Under the pieces are notes generated by a model, which was not told the origin of the DNA, ran no database searches, and saw nothing but the letters and a program-made list of their open reading frames with translations. A stretch of DNA of 43,179 nt. It comes from CAJQQK01 sp049116495 (GTDB lineage Bacteria; Pseudomonadota; Alphaproteobacteria; Rhizobiales; Hyphomicrobiaceae). This document shows positions 35,501 to 42,368 of this stretch, piece by piece (position 1 is the stretch's first letter; the number at the start of each line of letters is the position of its first letter). The DNA lies in contig JAGDYV010000051.1 of the NCBI GenBank assembly GCA_049116495.1, forward strand, positions 1 to 43,179, read 5' to 3'. Both the position numbers and the translations under genes were made by a program.

Positions 35501-35933
35501 GTTCGGGATTGCCGCTGGCATCCGGCTTGACGATTTGGATGCCGTAGGCCGAAGTGGCTCCGAGATAGATGTTCGGGACGTTGTTGCCGAGGCCATCGTC
35601 GAGGGTGATGGCGAAGACCTGTCCCACGTCGCTGGCCTTGATCTGACGTTTTGCGGCAGGTGACACAACCTGGCCGGCGGGGCGGCCACCCAATCCGGTC
35701 ATGGACAGGATTTGCGCAGATGCGCCGTCAAGGTCGATGAAGAAATGATCGAGCGGATTGGCGCCGGGTGGCACAGGCTTGTCAGAGGGCCGGATACCGG
35801 AAAAACCGGTGACGACGGAATCGCCCCGGTCGAGGACCGCTTCTTGCGCGCTGGCCGAGGCAACGCCGGCAGCGAGAAACGAGGCTGACACCAGCCCCAC
35901 CATGATGCGCGAAACCGCGCGCGTTTCCGGCAT
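32502..35933 (-). CDS. Large secreted protein with Cys-repeat tail
   Basis: About 1143 residues. I chose the ATG at 35933 (AGGAGAGG upstream) because it opens a signal peptide ending ASASAQ. First comes a propeller-like N-terminal half of about 500 residues (VVFDKRSKHFYASDLDQGLI). Two DUF11-like beta domains follow (NLELTKRAATQTC and NLTLEKSANPEQC), each with paired Cys. Then comes a Cys-rich tail with fourteen copies of a 12-residue unit, C-P-[PR]-G-T-x-G-[RK]-aromatic-P-x-C, plus one diverged copy. The last 30 residues are basic and Pro-rich. It is probably cell-surface or extracellular, disulfide-bonded. The same Cys unit occurs in the protease at 36261-38162. Transcription probably starts at the ECF-type promoter at 36144. 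Confidence 0.85.
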   Translation of the reverse strand: MPETRAVSRIMVGLVSASFLAAGVASASAQEAVLDRGDSVVTGFSGIRPSDKPVPPGANPLDHFFIDLDGASAQILSMTGLGGRPAGQVVSPAAKRQIKASDVGQVFAITLDDGLGNNVPNIYLGATSAYGIQIVKPDASGNPERIKTGEPGAQFMDGQFGPSPNGNPGTIYRVDGATGEVSAFATLPGNSGPGLGDVVFDKRSKHFYASDLDQGLIHRVAADGTVIDTFDHGVSGRPAKGLAAIADDGNVMNIASPSFNSEDPTTWGYTQKDRMVYGMTIHNGRLYYAVTGGLQVWSIGLGDDGSFTGDPRWELDVKSLPGTGPITDMAFDKQGRMVLAQRGEQRGSYDFSVFAEAGKSAVVRYALEQPDDPDTDSVWQPVSDEYAVGMPAPHNQSDGGIALGYAHDENGSPRPGTCSTMLWTTGSRLRASDKPDAVDAAADITKADIHGLQGNDLSLVRPQNVPPAQAYYADYDNLFGDAEKSGHLGGVEIWQPCDKVEFGAVTDGALPPGYTPPGEPPTLPPEFPPPVYEYNTNLELTKRAATQTCLPYGPGYACIYQVRVRNTGPDNYVGPILVDDTLPAAPAGALIGTTGPWNCWTTGPAGFKCHRPWAFLAPGASLSFNTVVWVPNTYNVCHLQNIAQIEWAPGGTRWNTNPADDIDSATALIPAENCPPPIGPTNLTLEKSANPEQCVAQGNGFRCRYVVTVTNKGPGVYNGPVQVQDNPLGGSTALFTWPCVAAGANYNCTHPPVSMMPTEQLFMWTWVDVSAELARANSCEIPNRARITFAPGGTFQNTNAGDDQDSATAFVPASFCPQQPLNIVAPPPPPKACPPGYRLRNGKCEPKGRRCPPGTVGKYPDCKTRIVDPPKQCPPGTYGRYPRCKEIVEPPKVCPPGTHGRYPRCRPNVCPRGQVGKWPNCYRPEPEVCPRGTVGKWPNCRRKVCPPGTTGRYPRCKTIEPPRVCPPGTHGRFPRCRPNVCPRGQIGKWPNCKQRPKVCPPGTHGRYPRCIKNVCKRGTVGRWPNCRKIVRPKCPPGTRGRFPACLPIARPKCPRGTVGRFPNCRRIVRPKCPRGTVGRPPNCRRIVRPKRCPRGTVGRPPNCRRVGHNRPQVRPRPSRPRPTVRPNRPQPKRNIQRNQRQIR

Positions 35934-36118
35934 GTGGTCGCCTCTCCTATTATCTCGTGACTGGCGTTGCCGCCTTGAAGGTCCGTCATCGGCCCTTCCT
36001 GAAGTATATGCAGATATTCTGCCAATGCAGAAATCCGCCTCTCTACAGTTGATTGACATTGTGAATTCTCCGTTGATGTCGCGATGCGCAGACGAGGGTT
36101 TTCCGCGGCTGTTCATGT

Positions 36119-36144
36119 GTCGCGTCAACGGTCGAAAAGGTTCA
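36119..36144 (-). promoter_or_regulatory. Predicted ECF-sigma promoter of the repeat-protein gene
   Basis: On the minus strand, TGAACC (36139-36144) and CGAC (36119-36122) are separated by 16 nt. The first bases of the spacer (TTTTCG) also match those of the second such site at 39452-39477. The coding start is about 185 nt downstream, so a long leader is expected. Confidence 0.6.
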
Positions 36145-36260
36145 CAAGCCGGAATGCTTTGTGGAGTGGGGGCTTGCGATGGTTAACGGCACGCAAAGGA
36201 AGAATCTGAAAAAGGAAGGGAATATGCGTCAGTTAGCGAGTTGGCATCGTTACGCTGAAG

Positions 36261-38162
36261 CTACTTGCGGTCGGACGCTTGCGAGACCGGCGGCCGACCT
36301 TGCGCGGTTAATGGCGCCTTGCCGGCGTTCTTGATGACGGCCTGAACGGCCGCGAGCGCGTCGGCGCGGCCGGCGCCGAACTGGTTGTCGTGGCCTTTGG
36401 GCCCAAGGTCATGCGCTGCCGATGTGATATGCGTTCTGATCTGCTCGGTGGTCAGGGCCGGGTTGCGTTCCAGCATCAGGGCGATCAATCCGCTAATGTG
36501 AGCGGCGGCGAACGATGTCCCGGATTTCACGTCATAGCCGCCCCTTGGAATCGGCACCAGCACGTCGACCCCCGGCGCGGCGGCAGCGACATAGCCGCCA
36601 CGGTTGGCCTTCTTGTAGAGTTTGTTGGTCTTGTCGAGCGCGGTGATCGCCAACACTTCCGGATAGGCCGCTGGATAAGCCGCAGGCGCTTTCGGCCCGG
36701 CGTTGCCGGCGGCGGCCACCAGGATCGCGCCGCGGTTGTGCACGGTCTTCAGGATCTTGCGTACCGCGCTGTCCTCTGGGCCGGTGAAACTCAGGTTGAA
36801 CACCCGCGCCTTGTTGCGAAAACTCCAATCCACCGCGCGCAGCAGGACAAACGTCGTCGTCAGTGGCGGGCCGCCGCGTTCGCGAAAGAATGCCCGCGCC
36901 GCCAACAGCTGCACGCTCGGCGCAACGCCAAGCAGTTTCGCGCGTGCACCAATGATGCCGGCGATCGCCGTGCCGTGGGCATCTGGCTTCGGTTTGCGGT
37001 CGCCGACGGCGTTGAAGGCGCCGGCTAGGGCGTCGGCAAGTTCGGGGTGATCCGGATCAATGCCAGAGTCGATCACGGCGACGACGGCTTGCTGCCCGGT
37101 TGCCAACTTGTGTGCGGCATCGAGGTGCATGCTGGCCGGTGCATACTGCATCGCCGACATCGATCGCTTCTTGTCTGCCGGCCGCTTGCGCTTTTTGCCG
37201 GACTGCAACCGGTAGAGATAGTTGGGCTGTACGAGGCTTACGCGCGGATCGCCCTGCATTGCGGCGATCACATCGGCCGGCGTCCGTCGATCGGGTATGC
37301 GGTAGCGCTGCACACGCGCCTGCAGCACTTCGTTGTTTTCACCCTGCAACCGCACCAGGCGATACTGTTGTGCAATCGCGAATTCGACGTTCCCGGCTTG
37401 CGTCTGATCGAGCAGGACAACGATTTCATCCGGCCGCCGGTCGGGCAGCACCGCGACGGTGCGACGGGGCGGTGGCGTGCGTGTCGGGCGTGGCGCCTGC
37501 CGTCGAACCCGCCGTGGTGGCTTGGCCACAGGTTTCTTCGGTGACCCGATCGACTTGCATTTCGGCCACCGGCCGCGCGTGCCACGTGGACACACAGGCC
37601 GCGTTTTCACTCTTCGGCAGTTCGGATAGCGTCCGACCCAGCCGCGTGGGCAGCGCTTGACGACGCGCTCACGACATTTTGGCCAACGCCCATAGGTACC
37701 GGGCGGGCACCGCTTCTCAACGATTGGCCGGCAACGCGGGGAGCGCCCGATGGTCCCCCTTGGGCACTGGCGCGGCGGTGTCACGATTGGCCGGCAACGT
37801 GGATACCGCCCGATGGTTCCGGGCCGGCAGCGGCGCGGCGGCGTGACGATCGGCATGCACCTTGGGTAGCGCCCGGTGGTGCCGGGTGGACAACGACGCG
37901 GCGGCGCGATGGTCGGCCGGCAGCGTGGGTGTCGTCCGATCGTGCCTGGCGGGCACCGTCGCTGCGAATTCGCGCCCGGTCGTGACAATTGCGTCAATTG
38001 ATAGGTGCTGGACGTCGGGGCCGGCATGATGGCATGTGCTCTGAGGCCGGTTGCGATCGCTGCCGCCGAAGCACCGTTCAGGCATGCGATCAGCAGTGCG
38101 AGGGCGATGCCCAACCCGACGGCAATGCTGGCCACGGGCCTTATGATGTTGGCACCGGTCAT
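36261..38162 (-). CDS. Subtilisin-like (S8) serine protease with N-terminal Cys repeats
   Basis: A 633-residue protein with an N-terminal hydrophobic signal or anchor (VASIAVGLGIALALLIACLN). Seven copies of the C-P-P-G-T-x-G-[RK]-aromatic-P-x-C unit follow in residues 70-205, then a Pro/Arg-rich linker. Residues 235-320 look like a propeptide (IVVLLDQTQAGNVEFAIAQQ). The S8 catalytic triad is complete: Asp in VVAVIDSGIDPDHPEL, His in DAHGTAIAGIIGA, Ser in GTSFAAAHISGLIAL. The enzyme should act outside the cytoplasm. Its start overlaps the anti-sigma stop by 4 nt (ATGA), so it belongs to the sigma-factor operon. A role in cleaving the anti-sigma or the repeat protein is speculative. Confidence 0.9.
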   Translation of the reverse strand: MTGANIIRPVASIAVGLGIALALLIACLNGASAAAIATGLRAHAIMPAPTSSTYQLTQLSRPGANSQRRCPPGTIGRHPRCRPTIAPPRRCPPGTTGRYPRCMPIVTPPRRCRPGTIGRYPRCRPIVTPPRQCPRGTIGRSPRCRPIVEKRCPPGTYGRWPKCRERVVKRCPRGWVGRYPNCRRVKTRPVCPRGTRGRWPKCKSIGSPKKPVAKPPRRVRRQAPRPTRTPPPRRTVAVLPDRRPDEIVVLLDQTQAGNVEFAIAQQYRLVRLQGENNEVLQARVQRYRIPDRRTPADVIAAMQGDPRVSLVQPNYLYRLQSGKKRKRPADKKRSMSAMQYAPASMHLDAAHKLATGQQAVVAVIDSGIDPDHPELADALAGAFNAVGDRKPKPDAHGTAIAGIIGARAKLLGVAPSVQLLAARAFFRERGGPPLTTTFVLLRAVDWSFRNKARVFNLSFTGPEDSAVRKILKTVHNRGAILVAAAGNAGPKAPAAYPAAYPEVLAITALDKTNKLYKKANRGGYVAAAAPGVDVLVPIPRGGYDVKSGTSFAAAHISGLIALMLERNPALTTEQIRTHITSAAHDLGPKGHDNQFGAGRADALAAVQAVIKNAGKAPLTAQGRPPVSQASDRK

Positions 38163-38854
38163 TGTGACGGCAAGACCATATTGATCAACGCTGCGTTGCT
38201 GCGCAGGTTGTCAATCACCGCTAGGCGCTGTTCTTCGTCCAGCTTCTTGGTGCTGACACGTACTCGATAGATACCGCCGGGCTTTGGTCCGGCAACGATT
38301 TCTGCCCCCTGCTCTGTCAGCAGCGTGCTGATTTTATCCAAGGAAGCACCGGGCTTGAACTGGACGAGCACGAAGGTACCGCTCAACGCTTTGCCGCCGG
38401 ACGCAGTTTCATAGACCGAGCCGTTTGGCGGGTTCATCATCATTGTGCCAACGACGCCGGCTTGCAGCATGATGACGGCAGCGGCGGCCATCGCAGCCCA
38501 GCCGAGGCGGCCCGGCGAGAGCGATCGCAGGAATTCATCCACTGAAGAGAGGAAGCCGCGCTTGGCTTGTGCCACCCGGCGGCGCATCGGTGTTTCCTGC
38601 GCGACATCGGCCATCAACCGGTCAAGCGCAGCACCGCTCGGCCCGGCGATAGCCTCGTTGGCATGGATGGTTTCGTCCATGTCTTCGCGCAGCGTTGCCA
38701 GTTGCGTTGCCATTTCAGGGTGTTGGCCGAGATAGGCCTCCACTTTGGCAACGTCTGATGTGTCGAGTGTGCCGTTGACGTACCAGGGCAGCAACAGTTC
38801 GATTTCTTCGCGGGCACCGTCTGCGGGTGCTTGTCCATTGATATGATCAGTCAT
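38159..38854 (-). CDS. Membrane anti-sigma factor
   Basis: A 231-residue protein in the position and form of an anti-sigma factor. The N-terminal part has the sigma-binding helical bundle (EIELLLPWYVNGTLDTSDVA), like zinc-finger anti-sigma factors but with no Cys ligand. One transmembrane helix follows (GWAAMAAAAVIMLQAGVVGT near residue 125), and the outer part has a compact domain (FVLVQFKPGASLDKISTLLT). That outer domain resembles the propeptide-type fold seen next to S8 proteases. It overlaps both neighbours by 4 nt. It should hold the ECF sigma factor inactive until a signal arrives; the signal is unknown. Confidence 0.85.
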   Translation of the reverse strand: MTDHINGQAPADGAREEIELLLPWYVNGTLDTSDVAKVEAYLGQHPEMATQLATLREDMDETIHANEAIAGPSGAALDRLMADVAQETPMRRRVAQAKRGFLSSVDEFLRSLSPGRLGWAAMAAAAVIMLQAGVVGTMMMNPPNGSVYETASGGKALSGTFVLVQFKPGASLDKISTLLTEQGAEIVAGPKPGGIYRVRVSTKKLDEEQRLAVIDNLRSNAALINMVLPSQ

Positions 38855-39414
38855 GGCCAGCCCCTGTCGACACCGGCATCGCGCAGAATTTCTCCAAGCT
38901 TTTTGCGGGCATGAAACATGCGGGTTTTAACGGTGCCTGGCGGAATATCGAGGACTTCGGCGATCTCTGAGATTGATTTCTCGTGATAATAGACCAGATC
39001 GATAACCTCGCGATGATCGCCCGACAACTGCTCCATGCAGGCGCGGATCTGCTCACCCTTGTCGCGCTTTGACGACGTCGTCTCAGGTGTGTCCGCATTG
39101 TCGGGGATCGCCTCGGCGACGCCGTCTTCAAGCTGCGCCTCGGAGCGCCGTCGCAGGAAGCTGACTGTCCGGTTATGTGCAATCGAAAGCATCCATGTCG
39201 ATGCTTTTGAGCGTCCTTCAAACTTTCCCGCATGGCGCCAAATCTCCAGAAAAACCTCATTCGTGAGCTCTTCCGCAGTCGCCTCATTGCCCGTCTTGCG
39301 CATGATAAAACGAAAAATGCGCAGGTGATGACGGGCAAACAGAGACCGTACGGCGGCTTGCTCTCCGGCGGCAATTTGGTTGAGAAGCTCGATATCGTTG
39401 ATGGCGTGATCCAC
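38851..39414 (-). CDS. ECF RNA polymerase sigma factor
   Basis: A 187-residue ECF sigma-70 factor. Region 2 shows RSLFARHHLRIFRFIMRKTG and AEELTNEVFLEIWRHAGKFE, with WMLSIAHNRTVSFLRRR closing it. Region 4 shows VIDLVYYHEKSISEIAEVLD and IPPGTVKTRMFHARKKL, the DNA-binding helix-turn-helix. The start is a GTG at 39414. It is the first gene of the sigma, anti-sigma, protease operon. A promoter-like site matching that of the large repeat-protein gene lies about 40 nt upstream, suggesting it switches on its own operon. Confidence 0.93.
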   Translation of the reverse strand: MDHAINDIELLNQIAAGEQAAVRSLFARHHLRIFRFIMRKTGNEATAEELTNEVFLEIWRHAGKFEGRSKASTWMLSIAHNRTVSFLRRRSEAQLEDGVAEAIPDNADTPETTSSKRDKGEQIRACMEQLSGDHREVIDLVYYHEKSISEIAEVLDIPPGTVKTRMFHARKKLGEILRDAGVDRGWP

Positions 39415-39451
39415 TCGATCTACTGTCGCCTCATTGCCAGTTACAGGGTTA

Positions 39452-39477
39452 GTCGCGGGACGGTACGAAAAGGTTCA
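39452..39477 (-). promoter_or_regulatory. Predicted ECF-sigma autoregulatory promoter
   Basis: On the minus strand, TGAACC (39472-39477), a 16-nt spacer and CGAC (39452-39455), shared with the site at 36119-36144. The 388-nt gap between the sigma gene and maeB holds this site; otherwise I see nothing clear in it apart from the region that must contain the maeB promoter. Confidence 0.6.
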
Positions 39478-39802
39478 TTCAAAAAGGACAGATTTGTGCC
39501 CATCGGAAAAAGTCAGGCACAATGCATACCAAATATCCGAGAAGAGACCATTATAAGGTAAAGGCGCCGTGAAATGGACGGATATCGGAGACGACGAGGT
39601 TAACGTGGCCGCTTCTGCTTCCAAATCGGCCGGTGTATGTCGTGGAAACTATGGTTGTTTTTCGGTCTCAGCGGCTGCCGGGGTCGCTGGCGAAGTCTGG
39701 AACCCCGGCTCATGAGAAAACGCGGTCAACAACCGCCGATGTCGTGATAGTGTCGGCGTTCGTTTCGATTTGGCAATATTTGACGCCCTGACCAGGAACC
39801 AT

Positions 39803-42082
39803 ATGCCCACGCATTCCGACGATCTACAGCGCCGCGCTGCCCTGCGTTATCACGAGTTTCCCAAGCCGGGAAAGCTGGAGACCAGGCCGACCAAGCCGCT
39901 CGCCACGCCGCGTGATTTGTCGCGCGCGTACTCGCCTGGGGTTGCTGATGCATGTGTCGCGATCAAGGAGGATCCGACGACCGTGTCGCGTTATACCGCG
40001 CGCGGCAATCTGGTGGCTGTGGTGACGAACGGGTCGGCAGCGCTGGGCCTTGGCAATATCGGCCCGCTCGCGTCGAAGCCGATCATGGAAGGCAAGGCCG
40101 TTCTCTTTAAGAAATTCGCCGACATAGATTGTTTCGATATCGAATTGAACGCCACCGACCCGAAGCAGTTGGCCGAACACGTTATAGCGTTGGAGCCGAC
40201 GTTCGGGGCAATCAATCTGGAAGATATCAAGGCGCCGGACTGTTTCATCGTTGAGAAGATCTGCCGCGAGAAAATGAACATTCCGGTCTTTCACGACGAT
40301 CAGCACGGCACGGCAATCGTCGTTGGTGCAGCCGTAACCAACGCCCTCTATCTTACCAACCGACGCATTGAAGACGTCAAGATCGTGTCCACCGGCGGCG
40401 GTGCGGCGGGCATTGCCTGCTTGAACCTGCTGATCAAGCTTGGTGTGCGGAAGCAGAACATCTGGCTCTACGATATCGATGGGCTGGTCCACACGGCGCG
40501 CAATGCGCCGATGAACCCGGAAAAGGCCGATCTCGCGCAAGAAGGTGAGCAACTGGATCTTGTCGAGGCGCTGGTTGGTGCGGATTTGTTTCTTGGGCTC
40601 TCTGGGCCAAATGTGCTGACTGCTGACAATGTGCGCAGCATGGCGGACAAACCGATCGTCATGGCGCTGGCCAATCCGGCGCCGGAGATCATGCCAGAGG
40701 CCGTTTACGAAGTAGCTCCCGAGGCCATCGTAGCCACCGGTCGGTCCGATTATCCAAACCAGGTCAACAATGTGCTGTGTTTCCCGTTCCTGTTCCGCGG
40801 TGCGTTGGATGTTGGCGCCAGCGAGATCAACGATGCCATGACGATTGCCTGTGTCGGGGCGATCGCCAACCTCACCCGGCAGACGTCGTCAGTTGAAGCT
40901 GCGGCGGTGTATCACGGAGAGGAACTGCGGTTTGGCAAGAACTATCTGATCCCGAAACCGTTCGACAGTCGCTTGCTGCCGGTTGTCGCGTGCGCCGTTG
41001 CCCGTGCTGCCGTCGACACGGGCGTCGCGAGCCGGCCGATCGAAGATTTTGAAGCCTATGCCGAGGGCCTTCGCGGAACGGTCAATCGATCGTCGATGCT
41101 GATGCGGCCGGTCTTCGAAGAGGCACGGTCGGAGCGTCGCCGGGTCGTGTTTGCGGAAGGCGAGGACGAACGCGTTCTGCGCGCGGCGGTAACGATCGTT
41201 GAAGAGACGGCCATCGAGCCCATCCTAATCGGCCGGCCGCAGGTCATCATGGGGCGTTGTGGCGGCCTTGGCCTGCCAACGAACGTCATCGAGCAGATGG
41301 AGATCGTGAACCCGGAAAATGACTCGCGGTTTCACAGTCATTGGGAGGCGTACTATGCCATCATGAAGCGCCACGGGGTAACGCCGGATTTGGCACAAGC
41401 GATCTTGCGGACGAACACGACGGTGATTGGCTCAGTGATGGTGCACCTTGGCGAGGCCGACAGCCTGATCTGTGGCACCTTCGGCCAATATCTCTGGCAT
41501 CTGAAGTATGTCGAGCAGATGCTGAACACCGCCGAGCTTTATCCGGTCGGTGGTTTGTCGTTGTTGATTATGGACGATGGGCCGCTGTTTGTCGGCGACA
41601 CCCAGGTGCATCCGCAGCCGACTGCGGAGCAGATCGCCGAGACCGCGATTGGCGCGGCGCGCCATATACGCCGTTTTGGATTGAAGCCGCAGGTCGCGCT
41701 CTGCTCCAATTCGCAGTTTGGCGACCTGGACACCGCGACAGGGCGATTGATGCGGGCTGCGGTGAAATGCCTGGACGGGCAGGAATGCGGCTTTGAATAT
41801 GAGGGCGAGATGCGTCTCGACACGGCCATCGATCCCGAACTGCGCGATCGCTTGTTCCAAGGCTCGCGGTTGACCGGGCGCGCCAATGCGTTGATTTTCG
41901 CCAACACCGAAATTGCCAGTGGCGTGCGCAACACGTTGAAAGCGGTTGCCGGTGGAATTGAGGTCGGGCCCATACTAATGGGTATGGGAAACCGGGCACA
42001 CATCGTTACCTCGTCGATCACGGCACGAGACTTAATCAACATAGCCGCTCTCGCCGGAACACCTCTTAAGCGTTACGCATAG
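39803..42082 (+). CDS. maeB: NADP-dependent malic enzyme with phosphotransacetylase-like domain
   Basis: A 759-residue MaeB-type enzyme. I chose the ATG at 39803 because AGGA lies 7 nt upstream; the TTG at 39770 is unlikely. Residues 1-430 are the malic enzyme part: LSRAYSPGVADACVAI, NLVAVVTNGSAALGLGNIGP, FHDDQHGTAIVVGAAVTNAL and the NADP site IVSTGGGAAGIACLNLL. Residues 440-759 resemble phosphotransacetylase (VFAEGEDERVLRAAVTIVEE and DAL-like ending), known in this family to regulate rather than catalyse. It turns malate into pyruvate and CO2 with NADP+. It appears monocistronic. Confidence 0.96.
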   Translation: MPTHSDDLQRRAALRYHEFPKPGKLETRPTKPLATPRDLSRAYSPGVADACVAIKEDPTTVSRYTARGNLVAVVTNGSAALGLGNIGPLASKPIMEGKAVLFKKFADIDCFDIELNATDPKQLAEHVIALEPTFGAINLEDIKAPDCFIVEKICREKMNIPVFHDDQHGTAIVVGAAVTNALYLTNRRIEDVKIVSTGGGAAGIACLNLLIKLGVRKQNIWLYDIDGLVHTARNAPMNPEKADLAQEGEQLDLVEALVGADLFLGLSGPNVLTADNVRSMADKPIVMALANPAPEIMPEAVYEVAPEAIVATGRSDYPNQVNNVLCFPFLFRGALDVGASEINDAMTIACVGAIANLTRQTSSVEAAAVYHGEELRFGKNYLIPKPFDSRLLPVVACAVARAAVDTGVASRPIEDFEAYAEGLRGTVNRSSMLMRPVFEEARSERRRVVFAEGEDERVLRAAVTIVEETAIEPILIGRPQVIMGRCGGLGLPTNVIEQMEIVNPENDSRFHSHWEAYYAIMKRHGVTPDLAQAILRTNTTVIGSVMVHLGEADSLICGTFGQYLWHLKYVEQMLNTAELYPVGGLSLLIMDDGPLFVGDTQVHPQPTAEQIAETAIGAARHIRRFGLKPQVALCSNSQFGDLDTATGRLMRAAVKCLDGQECGFEYEGEMRLDTAIDPELRDRLFQGSRLTGRANALIFANTEIASGVRNTLKAVAGGIEVGPILMGMGNRAHIVTSSITARDLINIAALAGTPLKRYA

Positions 42083-42258
42083 CAGCGTTTTTTGGCTTCC
42101 GCCCACGGATAGACAAATTGGTGGTAGGTCTCCGGTTCTAAAGCGATTAGAATCGGCAGGGCATGATGCGAATATCTGTTGCGGCATCCAAGAATGCCCT
42201 GCGGAGAATGGCGGCTCTGTGGGACAATCTCTTTGTCGCACCCAAAGTTCTCTCGGGA

Positions 42259-42272
42259 TTGATCCAAGTCAA
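42259..42272. promoter_or_regulatory. FNR/FixK-type box upstream of ccoN
   Basis: TTGATCCAAGTCAA fits the FNR/FixK pattern TTGAT-N4-ATCAA with one mismatch (GTCAA). It lies 97 nt before the ccoN start, in the 286-nt gap between maeB and ccoN. Low-oxygen induction of cbb3 oxidase through such a box is well known in alphaproteobacteria. The open frame on the opposite strand here was not called. Confidence 0.7.
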
Positions 42273-42368
42273 AGATCCGCAATAGGTGCTTGGGCAATTT
42301 GACCACCGGGTGCGCCAGCCAGAATTCGGCGGCGCGAGCTGTTGGTGTGACGGGAGGGGACATATTGC

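Noticed and set aside
35934..36128. Longer start for the large secreted protein
   Set aside because: The extra 65 residues precede a clear signal peptide and run through the predicted leader; AGGAGAGG fits the ATG at 35933.
42073..42363. A 96-codon open frame on the minus strand between maeB and ccoN
   Set aside because: It overlaps the maeB end and the FNR/FixK-type box, and its protein has no recognisable features; it is likely chance.
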